DNA of 64,000 bases from Mycolicibacterium moriokaense (GTDB lineage Bacteria > Actinomycetota > Actinomycetes > Mycobacteriales > Mycobacteriaceae). The position numbers and the translations under genes are program-made. The notes under the pieces are model-generated. The model did no database searches, had not been told where the DNA came from, and was given only the letters and a program-made list of their open reading frames with translations. Shown one piece after another: positions 17,308 through 25,387 of this stretch (the stretch's first letter is position 1; each line of letters begins with the position of its first letter). Location: the NCBI RefSeq assembly GCF_003347205.1, contig NZ_QQBJ01000007.1:1-64000 (forward strand), written 5' to 3'.

Positions 17308-19746
17308 ATGAGCAAAGCGACCTCGCACTTGGTCATCATCAGCGGCAACGACTCCAGCCTGCCTGTGGTCCAGCCACCCGACGTCACCATCACCATGGTC
17401 CAGACCCCGGACCGGGCAACCGATTTCCAGCGCGCGGCGGTGGACCGGTTCATCGAGGTGCCTGCGATCTCCGCGGATTCCCTCACCGAACTGCTGGCCC
17501 CGATCCACCGGAACGCGCCGGTCACCGCGCTGGCCTGCTTCCTGGAATCGACCATCTTGGCGGCGGCGGTCGCAGCCGACGCGCTCGGCATTCCATCGAA
17601 CCCGCTCGCAGCCGTGCGCACGGCTCACAACAAGTTCCTCACCCGTCAGGCCGTGAAACGGCACGGCATTGCCCAGCAGCCCTGGCGGCTGTGCCGCAGC
17701 TTCGACGAGGTCGTGGCCTTCCGCAACTCGTTGGACGGCGCTCCGTTCGTCGTCAAACCCGTCACGGGTGCCGGCAGTGCCGGGGTGAAGCTGGTCCGCA
17801 ACGACGATGAACTCCGATCCGCATGGGACTCGATCGGAAGGCTGAAATGGTGGGCGCTGCTGGATAATTCGGAAAATGCCGTCATCGCCGAGGCGGTGCT
17901 GCCCGGCGCTGAGATCAGTGTCGAGGCGATGAGCATCGATGGACGGCACGAAGTAGTCGCCATCACCGGCAAGCTGACCACGGGTGCACCGGAATTCGTC
18001 GAGCTCGGACACTGGCAGCCGGCCTCGCTTCGCGAGGCACAGCGGGACGCCGTCATCGAGCGAACGATCGAGATCCTCGACGCGATCGGACACCACATAG
18101 GGCCGAGCCACACCGAGCTGATGGTGGACGGCCTCGACGTCGGACTCGTCGAAACCCATACGCGCTTCGGCGGTGACCAGATCTGGGAGCTCACCCAACT
18201 GACGACTGGACGCCACTTCGCGACCGAGACGGTCTTCGCGCTCCTGGGTCTGGACGCACCCGCCCCGGGCGATCGGCATGGTGCCGCCGCCATGCGAAAG
18301 CTCGACTGGGCTGACCCGGAGCTGGTCGGCGGGGCCGGGCAGCGGGAGGGCGTGGTGCGAGTGTCGCAGCCGAGCCAACTCGGACCTCGCGACGTCAAGG
18401 CGATCACGGATTCCTCGGACCTCACCGGCTACGTGTTGACCGTCGGCGACGACGTGCATGAGGCCTGGGACACAGCCGAAGCGTCGTGCGCCGACGCGAA
18501 GGGCGAAAGTGCCTCGGAAACACCCGTTTTGGTGATGAGCCCGGCCAAGGTGATCAACCACTTCGGCCGCGACCGCTTCGCTTCGGTCATCCCCCGCGGG
18601 TCCGTTCTCATCACGTCCGGGCCGGTGGACATCGACACTTCTCGATTGGCTGACGTGGTGACGTTCGCCGACTACACCACCGACGACCGGATTCCGCTGG
18701 TCGCCGACGAGATGATCGTCCGGCACGGTCTCGAGCGCATCGTGGTGCTGGCCGAGGCAGATGTGTTGCGAGCGGCCGAGATCCGCGCTCGACGAGGGAT
18801 TGCCGGCCAACAGCCTGGTGATGCGCTGCATTTTCGCGACAAGACATTGATGAAGCAGGTGGTGAGCACCGCCGGGATCGCGGTCGCCCCGCACCGCCAG
18901 GTTCAGTCCGCGCTCGAACTGCACGATGCGGTCGCAGAGCTTGGCTACCCGTGCGTCGTCAAACCTCCGCACGGTCGCGGATCATCTGGCGTGTCGGTGC
19001 TCGAAGACGAGGATGCGTTGCGCCGCTTCCTGCGGAGCGGACCGTTCAGCGACCAGGGACGGACATCGCCGTGGCTGGTCGAGGCGTTCCAGCCCGGCGA
19101 GCAGTACCGGGTGGACGGAGTCTGCCGTGACGGCCGCGTCGTGCTGGCTGCCGCGGCGATCTACGTCAACACCCACCTCGACTTCCTCGGCGGCGGATAC
19201 ATGGGTTCCGTCATGCTCCCCGAGCACAGCGCAGAGGCACAGACCGTGCTGAAGCTGACCCGATCCGTGCTGGAGGACGCGCTGCCCTCGTATGACGGCG
19301 GCTTCCATCTCGAGGTGTTCCTCACATCGGAGGGCCCGGTCTTCAGTGAGGTCGGGGCCCGCATCGGCGGCGGTTCGATTCCAGAGGAAGTCGAACTGTC
19401 CTACGGGTTCAATCTCGTCGAGGAGGCGGTTCTCGTGCAGCTGGGTCAGCCGTCGCGCCATACCGCGACACGCCAGCGGGGTTTGGCCGGACAGCTGAAC
19501 TTCTCCCCGGTCTCCGGAATTCTCGCCGAGGCACCCGAGCGGTTCGACCATCCCGACGTGGTCCTCTCGGAGATCGCTTCGCCGGGGAAGAGCTTCTCGT
19601 CGATGACTCACACCAACGCCGAGTTCGCTCGCGCGGTGTTTCGTGCCGACTCGGTTCAGTCCGGTCTGGACACGATCTCAAAGCTTCTGCAGCACATGAA
19701 CACCACGACGAAATGGGAGGTCTTTGATCATGTGGCGACGGCTTGA
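17308..19746 (+). CDS. Tandem (two-module) ATP-grasp ligase
   Basis: 812 aa, twice the usual length. Module 1: pre-grasp region to about residue 100, lysine/glycine-rich loop VVKPVTGAGSAGVKLV near residue 149, and acid residues of the metal site in GPSHTELMVDG and VETHTRFGGDQ near 265-292. Module 2 repeats the plan: VVKPPHGRGSSGVSVL near 550, HLEVFLTSEGPVFSEV and GARIGGGSI near 667-690. Both sites look intact. ATP-grasp enzymes of this carboxylate-amine ligase type form amide or peptide bonds through an acyl-phosphate. Two active modules suggest two successive ligations. Confidence 0.85.
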   Translation: MSKATSHLVIISGNDSSLPVVQPPDVTITMVQTPDRATDFQRAAVDRFIEVPAISADSLTELLAPIHRNAPVTALACFLESTILAAAVAADALGIPSNPLAAVRTAHNKFLTRQAVKRHGIAQQPWRLCRSFDEVVAFRNSLDGAPFVVKPVTGAGSAGVKLVRNDDELRSAWDSIGRLKWWALLDNSENAVIAEAVLPGAEISVEAMSIDGRHEVVAITGKLTTGAPEFVELGHWQPASLREAQRDAVIERTIEILDAIGHHIGPSHTELMVDGLDVGLVETHTRFGGDQIWELTQLTTGRHFATETVFALLGLDAPAPGDRHGAAAMRKLDWADPELVGGAGQREGVVRVSQPSQLGPRDVKAITDSSDLTGYVLTVGDDVHEAWDTAEASCADAKGESASETPVLVMSPAKVINHFGRDRFASVIPRGSVLITSGPVDIDTSRLADVVTFADYTTDDRIPLVADEMIVRHGLERIVVLAEADVLRAAEIRARRGIAGQQPGDALHFRDKTLMKQVVSTAGIAVAPHRQVQSALELHDAVAELGYPCVVKPPHGRGSSGVSVLEDEDALRRFLRSGPFSDQGRTSPWLVEAFQPGEQYRVDGVCRDGRVVLAAAAIYVNTHLDFLGGGYMGSVMLPEHSAEAQTVLKLTRSVLEDALPSYDGGFHLEVFLTSEGPVFSEVGARIGGGSIPEEVELSYGFNLVEEAVLVQLGQPSRHTATRQRGLAGQLNFSPVSGILAEAPERFDHPDVVLSEIASPGKSFSSMTHTNAEFARAVFRADSVQSGLDTISKLLQHMNTTTKWEVFDHVATA

Positions 19747-20437
19747 AGTGGATGACTACGACGCGGTGATGGCGTTACGCCGGGCTGTTCTCAGTAGTCT
19801 TCCCGACCCCGACTTCTACGTCCGCGAAGACGATGAGTACATGTTCGTTCGCGGACACCTGGACCTCTTCGGCGAGTCAGTCGGCTTTTTCGTAGGCGAC
19901 CATTTGGTCGCCTACCTCGCCCTGACGACGGATCTGGCGTCCTCCGGCGAGGATGTCGAGTTCGCGGCCTGCGCAACGACTTTGAACGACGTGGTGTTCG
20001 CCGCCGCCATGGTGCTGCCCGAGTACCGCGGCCGCTCGCTGCACCGTGCCGGCATCCGCCGCCACATCGCCATTGCCCAAGCTCTGGGCGCCGCTCGGGG
20101 GATGGCACAGATTTCGGCGCGCAACCACCGTTCGCTTCGGTCCTATCTGTCCGAAGGGTTCCGTGTCACTCGGGCAGTCGAATACCCCGACGGTCGCCGC
20201 CGCCTGCTTCTGGAGCGCGACCTCGTCGGTGCTGATTCGACTGCGCTGATCGACGACGTCGCACTCGTTGACCTCAACGACTTCGGCGGAATCCGCAGCG
20301 AGCTCACCGGAACCCGTGCGGGACATCGGCTTCTTCCCGTCGGTTCTTCGGCGCTGATGGTGGTGGGCACCGCTCGATCCGCCGCTGCGGCGGCGGAACC
20401 TGTCGGCGCCGAGCTCGAATGGTCGTCGGCGTCATGA
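19730..20437 (+). CDS. GNAT-family N-acyltransferase
   Basis: 235 aa from the ATG at 19730, with GGGAGG nine bases upstream; it overlaps the end of the tandem ligase gene by 17 bases. The acetyl-CoA-binding motif A is VVFAAAMVLPEYRGRSLHRA around residues 87-105, and SARNHRSLRSYLSEGF gives the typical motif B with an Asn/Ser pair. The usual Q/RxxGxG/A loop is present only in a diverged form. The last 70 residues are extra to the basic fold. Within this operon it probably acylates an amino group of the product or an intermediate. Confidence 0.8.
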   Translation: MWRRLEVDDYDAVMALRRAVLSSLPDPDFYVREDDEYMFVRGHLDLFGESVGFFVGDHLVAYLALTTDLASSGEDVEFAACATTLNDVVFAAAMVLPEYRGRSLHRAGIRRHIAIAQALGAARGMAQISARNHRSLRSYLSEGFRVTRAVEYPDGRRRLLLERDLVGADSTALIDDVALVDLNDFGGIRSELTGTRAGHRLLPVGSSALMVVGTARSAAAAAEPVGAELEWSSAS

Positions 20438-21627
20438 TTCCTCTTCTGGTCGTCGGCGGTATTGCGTCGGTGCACGACATCGCCCGGCGACTCGGAGCCG
20501 AGTTGACACTGGTCAAGACATCGGCGGCGCAGACGATGCTCGCGCCGGATGCCTATGCGCGGATCGTGGATGTCTCCGAACATCGCGACCGTGACCGCGT
20601 CCGTCTCGCACAGGCGGTGACAGAGGCTCTCGCCGCAGCATCATTCGACGGGATGCTCTGCCTGCACGACGAAGCCGTCGAGCTCGGCGCACTCGTAGCC
20701 GAACAGCTGGGCCTGCCCTTCGCCTCGCCTGAGGTGGCGCACCGCACGGTCAACAAGTCCGCGATGCGGTCCCGCCTCGACGCGGCCGGCCTCGGATCGG
20801 TGGCTCACGGCGTCGTCGTCGACGGCAGCGTCGAGTGGTCGGGTGCTGTTCCGACGTCGGAGATCGTGCTCAAGCCTGTCGACGGGCGGGCCAGCCACGG
20901 TGTGACGTTTCATCGCTCCGTCGAGGAGCTACAGGCCTGGCTCGGCACGCATCCGGACGAGGTCGAGGGTTATCTGGCGGAAGAGCGCAAGCTGGGCCGC
21001 GAATTCAGCGTCGAGTCGCTCATCCTGAGTTCCGGTGATGCCTGGCATGGCGTGACGGCCAAAACCACCAGCGGCGCAGTCGAATCCGGACATCTGCACC
21101 CGGCTCCGCTGCAGACGGCTGAGCGTGCCGTGATCGTCAGCGCCGCCAAGGCGTGCGTCGCTGCGTTGGGCATCGAGCGGGGTCTGCTCCATACGGAAGT
21201 GATCCTCGACGACGACGGCGCCGCGCATGTGGTCGAGACCCACCTGCGCGGCGGGGGCGACAACATTCTCGACCTCGTGCGGTCGTCGACCGGTCTGGAT
21301 CTCCCAGAACTCTATGTTCGTGATCTGCTTGGGGGCCTGGACGCCATCCCGGTGGCCGGCGACCTCGGTTACGCCAGCAGCCACTTCGCCTTTCCCGTTG
21401 AACTCGGCGTCATCTCGGCCTGGGACCGTGTCGATGAAGCGCGTTCGATGCCCGGCGTGAAGGCCGTCACCACCCTGTTGGACGTCGGGCAACGGGTGTC
21501 GCCGCACGTCACTTCCAGCTACGGCAGGTCGGTCTGCGCTCTGGCCCACGCGGCTGACCCGATCCAGGCGTACAGCCGGGCTCGTGCCGCAGCGCTCACC
21601 CCCCAGCCGGTTGTGGAGCCCGTGTGA
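20434..21627 (+). CDS. Single-module ATP-grasp ligase
   Basis: 397 aa from the ATG at 20434 that overlaps the preceding stop as ATGA; an in-frame ATG 15 bases earlier is an alternative. The grasp-fold loop is VLKPVDGRASHGVTF (about residue 146) and the metal-binding acids fall in LLHTEVILDDDG and VVETHLRGGGDNI (about 250-275). It differs from either module of the neighbouring tandem ligase, so it probably uses another substrate. Third amide-forming active site encoded by the operon. Confidence 0.85.
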   Translation: MIPLLVVGGIASVHDIARRLGAELTLVKTSAAQTMLAPDAYARIVDVSEHRDRDRVRLAQAVTEALAAASFDGMLCLHDEAVELGALVAEQLGLPFASPEVAHRTVNKSAMRSRLDAAGLGSVAHGVVVDGSVEWSGAVPTSEIVLKPVDGRASHGVTFHRSVEELQAWLGTHPDEVEGYLAEERKLGREFSVESLILSSGDAWHGVTAKTTSGAVESGHLHPAPLQTAERAVIVSAAKACVAALGIERGLLHTEVILDDDGAAHVVETHLRGGGDNILDLVRSSTGLDLPELYVRDLLGGLDAIPVAGDLGYASSHFAFPVELGVISAWDRVDEARSMPGVKAVTTLLDVGQRVSPHVTSSYGRSVCALAHAADPIQAYSRARAAALTPQPVVEPV

Positions 21628-22835
21628 TGGCGTCCTCGCTCATTCGGTGGCCAGGGCTGCGACTGCTCGCCGGATCCACCTTGTTCAACGTCGCGTCGGG
21701 GTGCTACACCATCACGCTCGGGCAGGCGCTGTTCGAGAAGTCGGGATCGGTGTCAGCGTTCACAGGCGTCGTCGTGATCGAGTACATCGTGCCGGTGCTT
21801 CTGGGAGCTCTCGCGGGCAGCTTGGTGGACCGCCTCAACCCGGCGTTGGTGTGTGCGATCGCGTCGATCGTCCCCGCCCTGTCGTTGATCGCGTACCTGG
21901 TCGCACCCGCGGGTCTGCTGGTCGGGGCGGGACTGGCAATCGGCCTGATCATCAACCTCGTCCGCCCCTTCTACCGAGCGGGAATCTTTGCGGTCGGTCC
22001 GCGCTCACTGGATCCGGCCGACCTGCCCCGCTACAACATGCGGTGGACCGTTTCGGTCCAGGCGGGCCAAATCATCGGTGGTGCGGTTGCGGGCGTTTTT
22101 CTCTGGGCGGCAGGACCGAAGTGGGCTTTCACGGCCGCCGCAGTGGCGTACGCCGTCGCCGCATATGCGCTGACGACGGCACGCTCGGCGATGTCGACAC
22201 ACGACGAGAGCCGTGTCAGCGATGACACGGGATGGAGCGCGGTGCTGCGCGAGGCGCTGGGAGATACCCGGTCGGTTCTGTCGTTGCTCCTTCTCGGTGT
22301 CGACTTTCTGAGCATCGCCGCCTTCAATGTGGCGCTGGCTCCTCTGGTCCATCGGCTCTATCCGAACGAGAGCTGGTTGGGAATTCTCGACGTTTGCTTT
22401 GCGGTCGGCGCGGTCATCGCCCCGGCCCTGTGGGCACGGTGCCCGTCGGTGTCGGTGAGACAGGCCGTGAGCTTTGGCTTCGCGATACAGATCGTCGGAT
22501 TCGCCCTGATCGTGTTCGCGCTCGAATTGGGCGGCGCCACGGGGCAGTTGGGTGTGCCGTTCGGTGCGGCGTTGCTTGGGCTGGGCGTCGCGGTGTCCTC
22601 GAGTCAGCAGGTCAGCATCTTGCAGACCTGGGCCAAGACGTCCACCATCGGCAAAGTTGGTGCACTGCGGCAAGCCGTCATCGGCCTCACGACTGCGATG
22701 ACCCTGCCGGTAGTCGGACACCTGGTCGACGTTGAACTCGCCGCAGCCTACGGAGGCGTCATCGGCGTGCTCGTCCTTGGGGTGATCGTGAACGTCAGGC
22801 TGGCGGGCCGCGAAAAGGTCACCGCAACAGCATGA
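21627..22835 (+). CDS. MFS efflux transporter, last gene of ATP-grasp cluster
   Basis: 402 aa from the ATG at 21627; a GTG at 21624 giving a GTGA overlap is an alternative start. About twelve hydrophobic helices and the early signature GALAGSLVDRLNP, the MFS loop 2-3 motif in the EntS/MFS_3 style, are seen. Members of this branch export siderophores and antibiotics. Coupled to the second ATP-grasp gene, it is the natural exporter for whatever the operon makes. Confidence 0.88.
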   Translation: MASSLIRWPGLRLLAGSTLFNVASGCYTITLGQALFEKSGSVSAFTGVVVIEYIVPVLLGALAGSLVDRLNPALVCAIASIVPALSLIAYLVAPAGLLVGAGLAIGLIINLVRPFYRAGIFAVGPRSLDPADLPRYNMRWTVSVQAGQIIGGAVAGVFLWAAGPKWAFTAAAVAYAVAAYALTTARSAMSTHDESRVSDDTGWSAVLREALGDTRSVLSLLLLGVDFLSIAAFNVALAPLVHRLYPNESWLGILDVCFAVGAVIAPALWARCPSVSVRQAVSFGFAIQIVGFALIVFALELGGATGQLGVPFGAALLGLGVAVSSSQQVSILQTWAKTSTIGKVGALRQAVIGLTTAMTLPVVGHLVDVELAAAYGGVIGVLVLGVIVNVRLAGREKVTATA

Positions 22836-23083
22836 GAGCGGCCGCCGGCGTCGGCGCCCAAGGCTCGCGCGGTGCAAAGCCGGCCCATTGGACAGCTCGC
22901 CATCCCCTTGATTGCACAACCAACCAACAGTCCGACGTGCGCTGGAGGCGCTAGCCGAATTGTCCAACCCCGACCCACCGCCCCGGTTGTCTGTCAGTAT
23001 GCAGTTCTGGATTCCGCCACCCGCCTGATCAGCGCCTGACCTGGCTCTTTGACGGCAAACCACTGGGTCTGTGAGGAGTGACC

Positions 23084-23578
23084 ATGTCGAGTCCCGCATC
23101 ACCATCACCGTCTGTCGGCCGTCTCGCCCGTGGCTGCCTGGCCGCACTGCTCGGCGCCGCCGCCGCAGCAGCGTTGGGTATCGGTGCCGCCGCACCGGCA
23201 TCCGCCGTGCCGCAGGAGTTGGTTTTCATCGAGCACGCCGCCAGCGATGCGACGACCGACACCGGCGCCAAGGGGGACAGCGCAGGCGACATCCTCACCT
23301 TCGCCAACGAGGTGTTCGACGCGCAGGACGCCACTCGCGTCGGCAACGACCAGGGGATGTGCGTGCGAACCGTCGCGGGCTCGGCGTGGGAGTGCTTCTG
23401 GACGCTGACGCTGGCCGCGGGACAGATCACCGTCCAGGGCCCGTTCTACGACAGCGGTGACTCCGTGCTGGCGATCACCGGCGGCACCGGTGCGTACGCG
23501 AATGCGCAGGGCGACATGCTGCTCAGCGCTGTCGGCACCGACGGCAGCAAGTACCGGTTCACCTACCGACTGTTGTAG
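23084..23578 (+). CDS. Secreted AOC-barrel/dirigent-like protein
   Basis: 164 aa, ATG with GAGGAG five bases before it. Residues 1-43 are a long signal peptide ending APASA. The mature part has the pattern of allene-oxide-cyclase-like eight-stranded barrels: a strand ending HAASDATTDTG, DQGMCVRTVAGSAWECFWTLTL with two cysteines, QITVQGPFYDSGDSVLAITGGTGAYANAQG, and a final strand YRFTYRLL. Bacterial members of this calycin-like family are exported and mostly uncharacterised. Its end overlaps the convergent membrane protein gene by 20 bases. Confidence 0.72.
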   Translation: MSSPASPSPSVGRLARGCLAALLGAAAAAALGIGAAAPASAVPQELVFIEHAASDATTDTGAKGDSAGDILTFANEVFDAQDATRVGNDQGMCVRTVAGSAWECFWTLTLAAGQITVQGPFYDSGDSVLAITGGTGAYANAQGDMLLSAVGTDGSKYRFTYRLL

Positions 23579-24401
23579 CCAGGTCGCCGCCGGGCCTGCC
23601 CTGCCCGGGCGCGTCGCGCCAATCTTCGTACAGCAGTTTGCATCCCAGGTATCCGAGGATGAGCGGGAAAACGAAGTACTGGTATTGCGTCCAGAGCAGG
23701 GCCAGCAAGGTGTCGGCCACGCCGCCGGCCATGTTGGGGAAGCCGGCGAAGACCTCGCTGAACGAGAAGATGAAGGTCGCCACCACCGGTTCGCCCGCGC
23801 CCAGTACCGGGATCAGGTAGCGCATCCGCGAGCCGATTCTGTTCAGCCGCCAGAAGGCCGCTGCGCCGGCCAGATTGACGAACGCGTACATCTCCAACGT
23901 GAAGAACGTCGAATTGTGGTTGACGGTGCGCAGATCGACCGAGCCGAACGACGCGACGTCCCACCAGTACATGTGCAGGATGCTCTCGCGCATCCACGTG
24001 GTGTGGGCGACGATGTCGTTCAGGGTATGGATGTCGTGAAAGACGAAGGGCGACAGGATCACCCACGGGATCTCCCAGAGCAGGTTGGTCATCACGTAGG
24101 AGACCAGCCACAGCACCAGGCACTCGTGGAAGAGCCGCAGCCGCGGACGTTTTCGGGCTCGGGGGAGCAGCAGTGGAATGATCCACCCGTTGAGCCAGAT
24201 GCTGATCCCGTACAGCGACGCCTTGGCGCTCGTCGGGAAGTCGAGCACCCCGACATAGAACAGCGTGGCGAAGACGCCGGTGGCGCCCCAGAACACCGCC
24301 GTCCAGATCGCGAATGCCCGCCACGTCGACGGTGCGACGCGGCGCTGCTCGGCGCCGCGCCATGAGGTTCTGTCGACCGCGAATCCCGTCGATAGCGTCA
24401 C
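23559..24401 (-). CDS. Polytopic membrane protein, probable IclR target
   Basis: 280 aa from the GTG at 24401, preceded by GGGGAGG; a GTG at 24416 is possible. About seven hydrophobic segments are seen (for example AIWTAVFWGATGVFATLFYV, WLNGWIIPLLLP, HECLVLWLVSYVMTNLLW). Conserved-looking polar residues inside helices (HECLVLW, NLLWEIPWV, HSTFF-like NHNSTFF) could form an active site or a channel. I do not recognise the family. It is divergent from the IclR regulator with a palindromic site between them, so that regulator probably controls it. Confidence 0.6.
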   Translation of the reverse strand: MTLSTGFAVDRTSWRGAEQRRVAPSTWRAFAIWTAVFWGATGVFATLFYVGVLDFPTSAKASLYGISIWLNGWIIPLLLPRARKRPRLRLFHECLVLWLVSYVMTNLLWEIPWVILSPFVFHDIHTLNDIVAHTTWMRESILHMYWWDVASFGSVDLRTVNHNSTFFTLEMYAFVNLAGAAAFWRLNRIGSRMRYLIPVLGAGEPVVATFIFSFSEVFAGFPNMAGGVADTLLALLWTQYQYFVFPLILGYLGCKLLYEDWRDAPGQGRPGGDLATTVGR

Positions 24402-24425
24402 CGCGCCTCCCCGCACCGTTGAGAA

Positions 24426-24441
24426 TGTCGAAATATCGACA
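24426..24441. promoter_or_regulatory. Palindromic operator candidate in IclR/membrane-protein intergenic region
   Basis: TGTCGA-AATA-TCGACA is a perfect 6-bp inverted repeat with a four-base spacer; a related half-site (TTCGATAT) follows at about 24447-24454. It sits between the divergent starts, only 14 bases before the iclR-type GTG. This is where an autoregulating IclR protein would be expected to bind. Confidence 0.55.
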
Positions 24442-24455
24442 TATGGTTCGATATT

Positions 24456-25367
24456 GTGACAGGCAAGCTAGACCCGTCGTCGGCCCCGCGTCAAGGCTCG
24501 TCGCCGCCGACCGATCGGGTGCTCTCGGTTCTCGAACTGCTCGGTCGCGCCCCGACCACGCAGTTCTCCGTCGCCGAGATCTGTCGGCGGCTCGACATCA
24601 GCCGTGCCACGGCCCATGCGATCCTCACGACGCTGGCGGCCCGCGAATGGGCGACCAGAGATCCCGCGACGGGCCGCTACGCGTGGGGACCCGCGGTCGC
24701 CGCACTGGCCAGGCCGACCGATGCCCAACTGCACCGCACGGACCTGCATGCGTTGGCTCACGCCACCGGCACGCACGTGTCGCTGGCTCGCCGGGAAGGC
24801 GCCACGCTCGTGGTCATCGACACGGTCGGCGAGCACCTTCGCGGCCCGCGCATTTCGGCGGGGATGCGGACACCGTTCGTCGCACCGATCGGCCGCGACC
24901 ACGCGGCGTGGTCCAGCGCCGAAGTCCGGGAACAGTGGTTGCGGGCGATCGGGACGCCGAGTCGCGAGTTCCGCGCACGAATGAACGCCGTGCTCGCCGA
25001 GATCCGGCAGCGCGGTTTCGTGGTCGAGCGACTCACCCACGAGTACGTGCGGGTCTACACCGCGCTACGCGCCCTGAGCGCCGACGGCGAGGTCGACGAG
25101 ATCACCACGCAGTTGGCGGGCGCCTACGCCAATCTCGCGATCATCGACATTCTCGACGACGAACTCGCCCGCGACGCGGCCTACAGTGTCGCCACGATCT
25201 CCGCGCCGGTCCGCGGCGCCGACGGGTCCGTGGCGCTGGTCGTGATGGCCTCGCCCTTCGCCACCTTGACCGGATCGGCCATTCGCACATTGGGCCAACG
25301 AGTGCGCGGTGCGGCCCACTCCATCGAGCAGCGCATCGCCCGCTACGGTGAAGAAGCGGCAAGATAA
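24456..25367 (+). CDS. IclR-family transcriptional regulator
   Basis: 303 aa, GTG start. The winged helix spans about residues 18-80 (VLSVLELLGRAPTTQFSVAEICRRL, then DISRATAHAILTTL), and the rest is an IclR effector-binding domain (GTHVSLARREGATLVVIDTVG, AWSSAEVREQWL). IclR proteins bind small metabolites and control adjacent catabolic or transport genes. The neighbours here are a divergent membrane protein and a downstream MFS transporter, the likely targets. Confidence 0.88.
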   Translation: MTGKLDPSSAPRQGSSPPTDRVLSVLELLGRAPTTQFSVAEICRRLDISRATAHAILTTLAAREWATRDPATGRYAWGPAVAALARPTDAQLHRTDLHALAHATGTHVSLARREGATLVVIDTVGEHLRGPRISAGMRTPFVAPIGRDHAAWSSAEVREQWLRAIGTPSREFRARMNAVLAEIRQRGFVVERLTHEYVRVYTALRALSADGEVDEITTQLAGAYANLAIIDILDDELARDAAYSVATISAPVRGADGSVALVVMASPFATLTGSAIRTLGQRVRGAAHSIEQRIARYGEEAAR

Positions 25368-25387
25368 CGACACAGTTGGGTATCAGC

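Noticed and set aside
17257-18972. 571-codon minus-strand ORF
   Set aside because: Antisense to the tandem ATP-grasp gene, whose catalytic motifs are convincing.
17308-19746. Carbamoyl-phosphate synthase large subunit
   Set aside because: The tandem ATP-grasp plan is similar, but the length (812 versus about 1,070-1,100 aa), the motifs and the operon partners do not fit.
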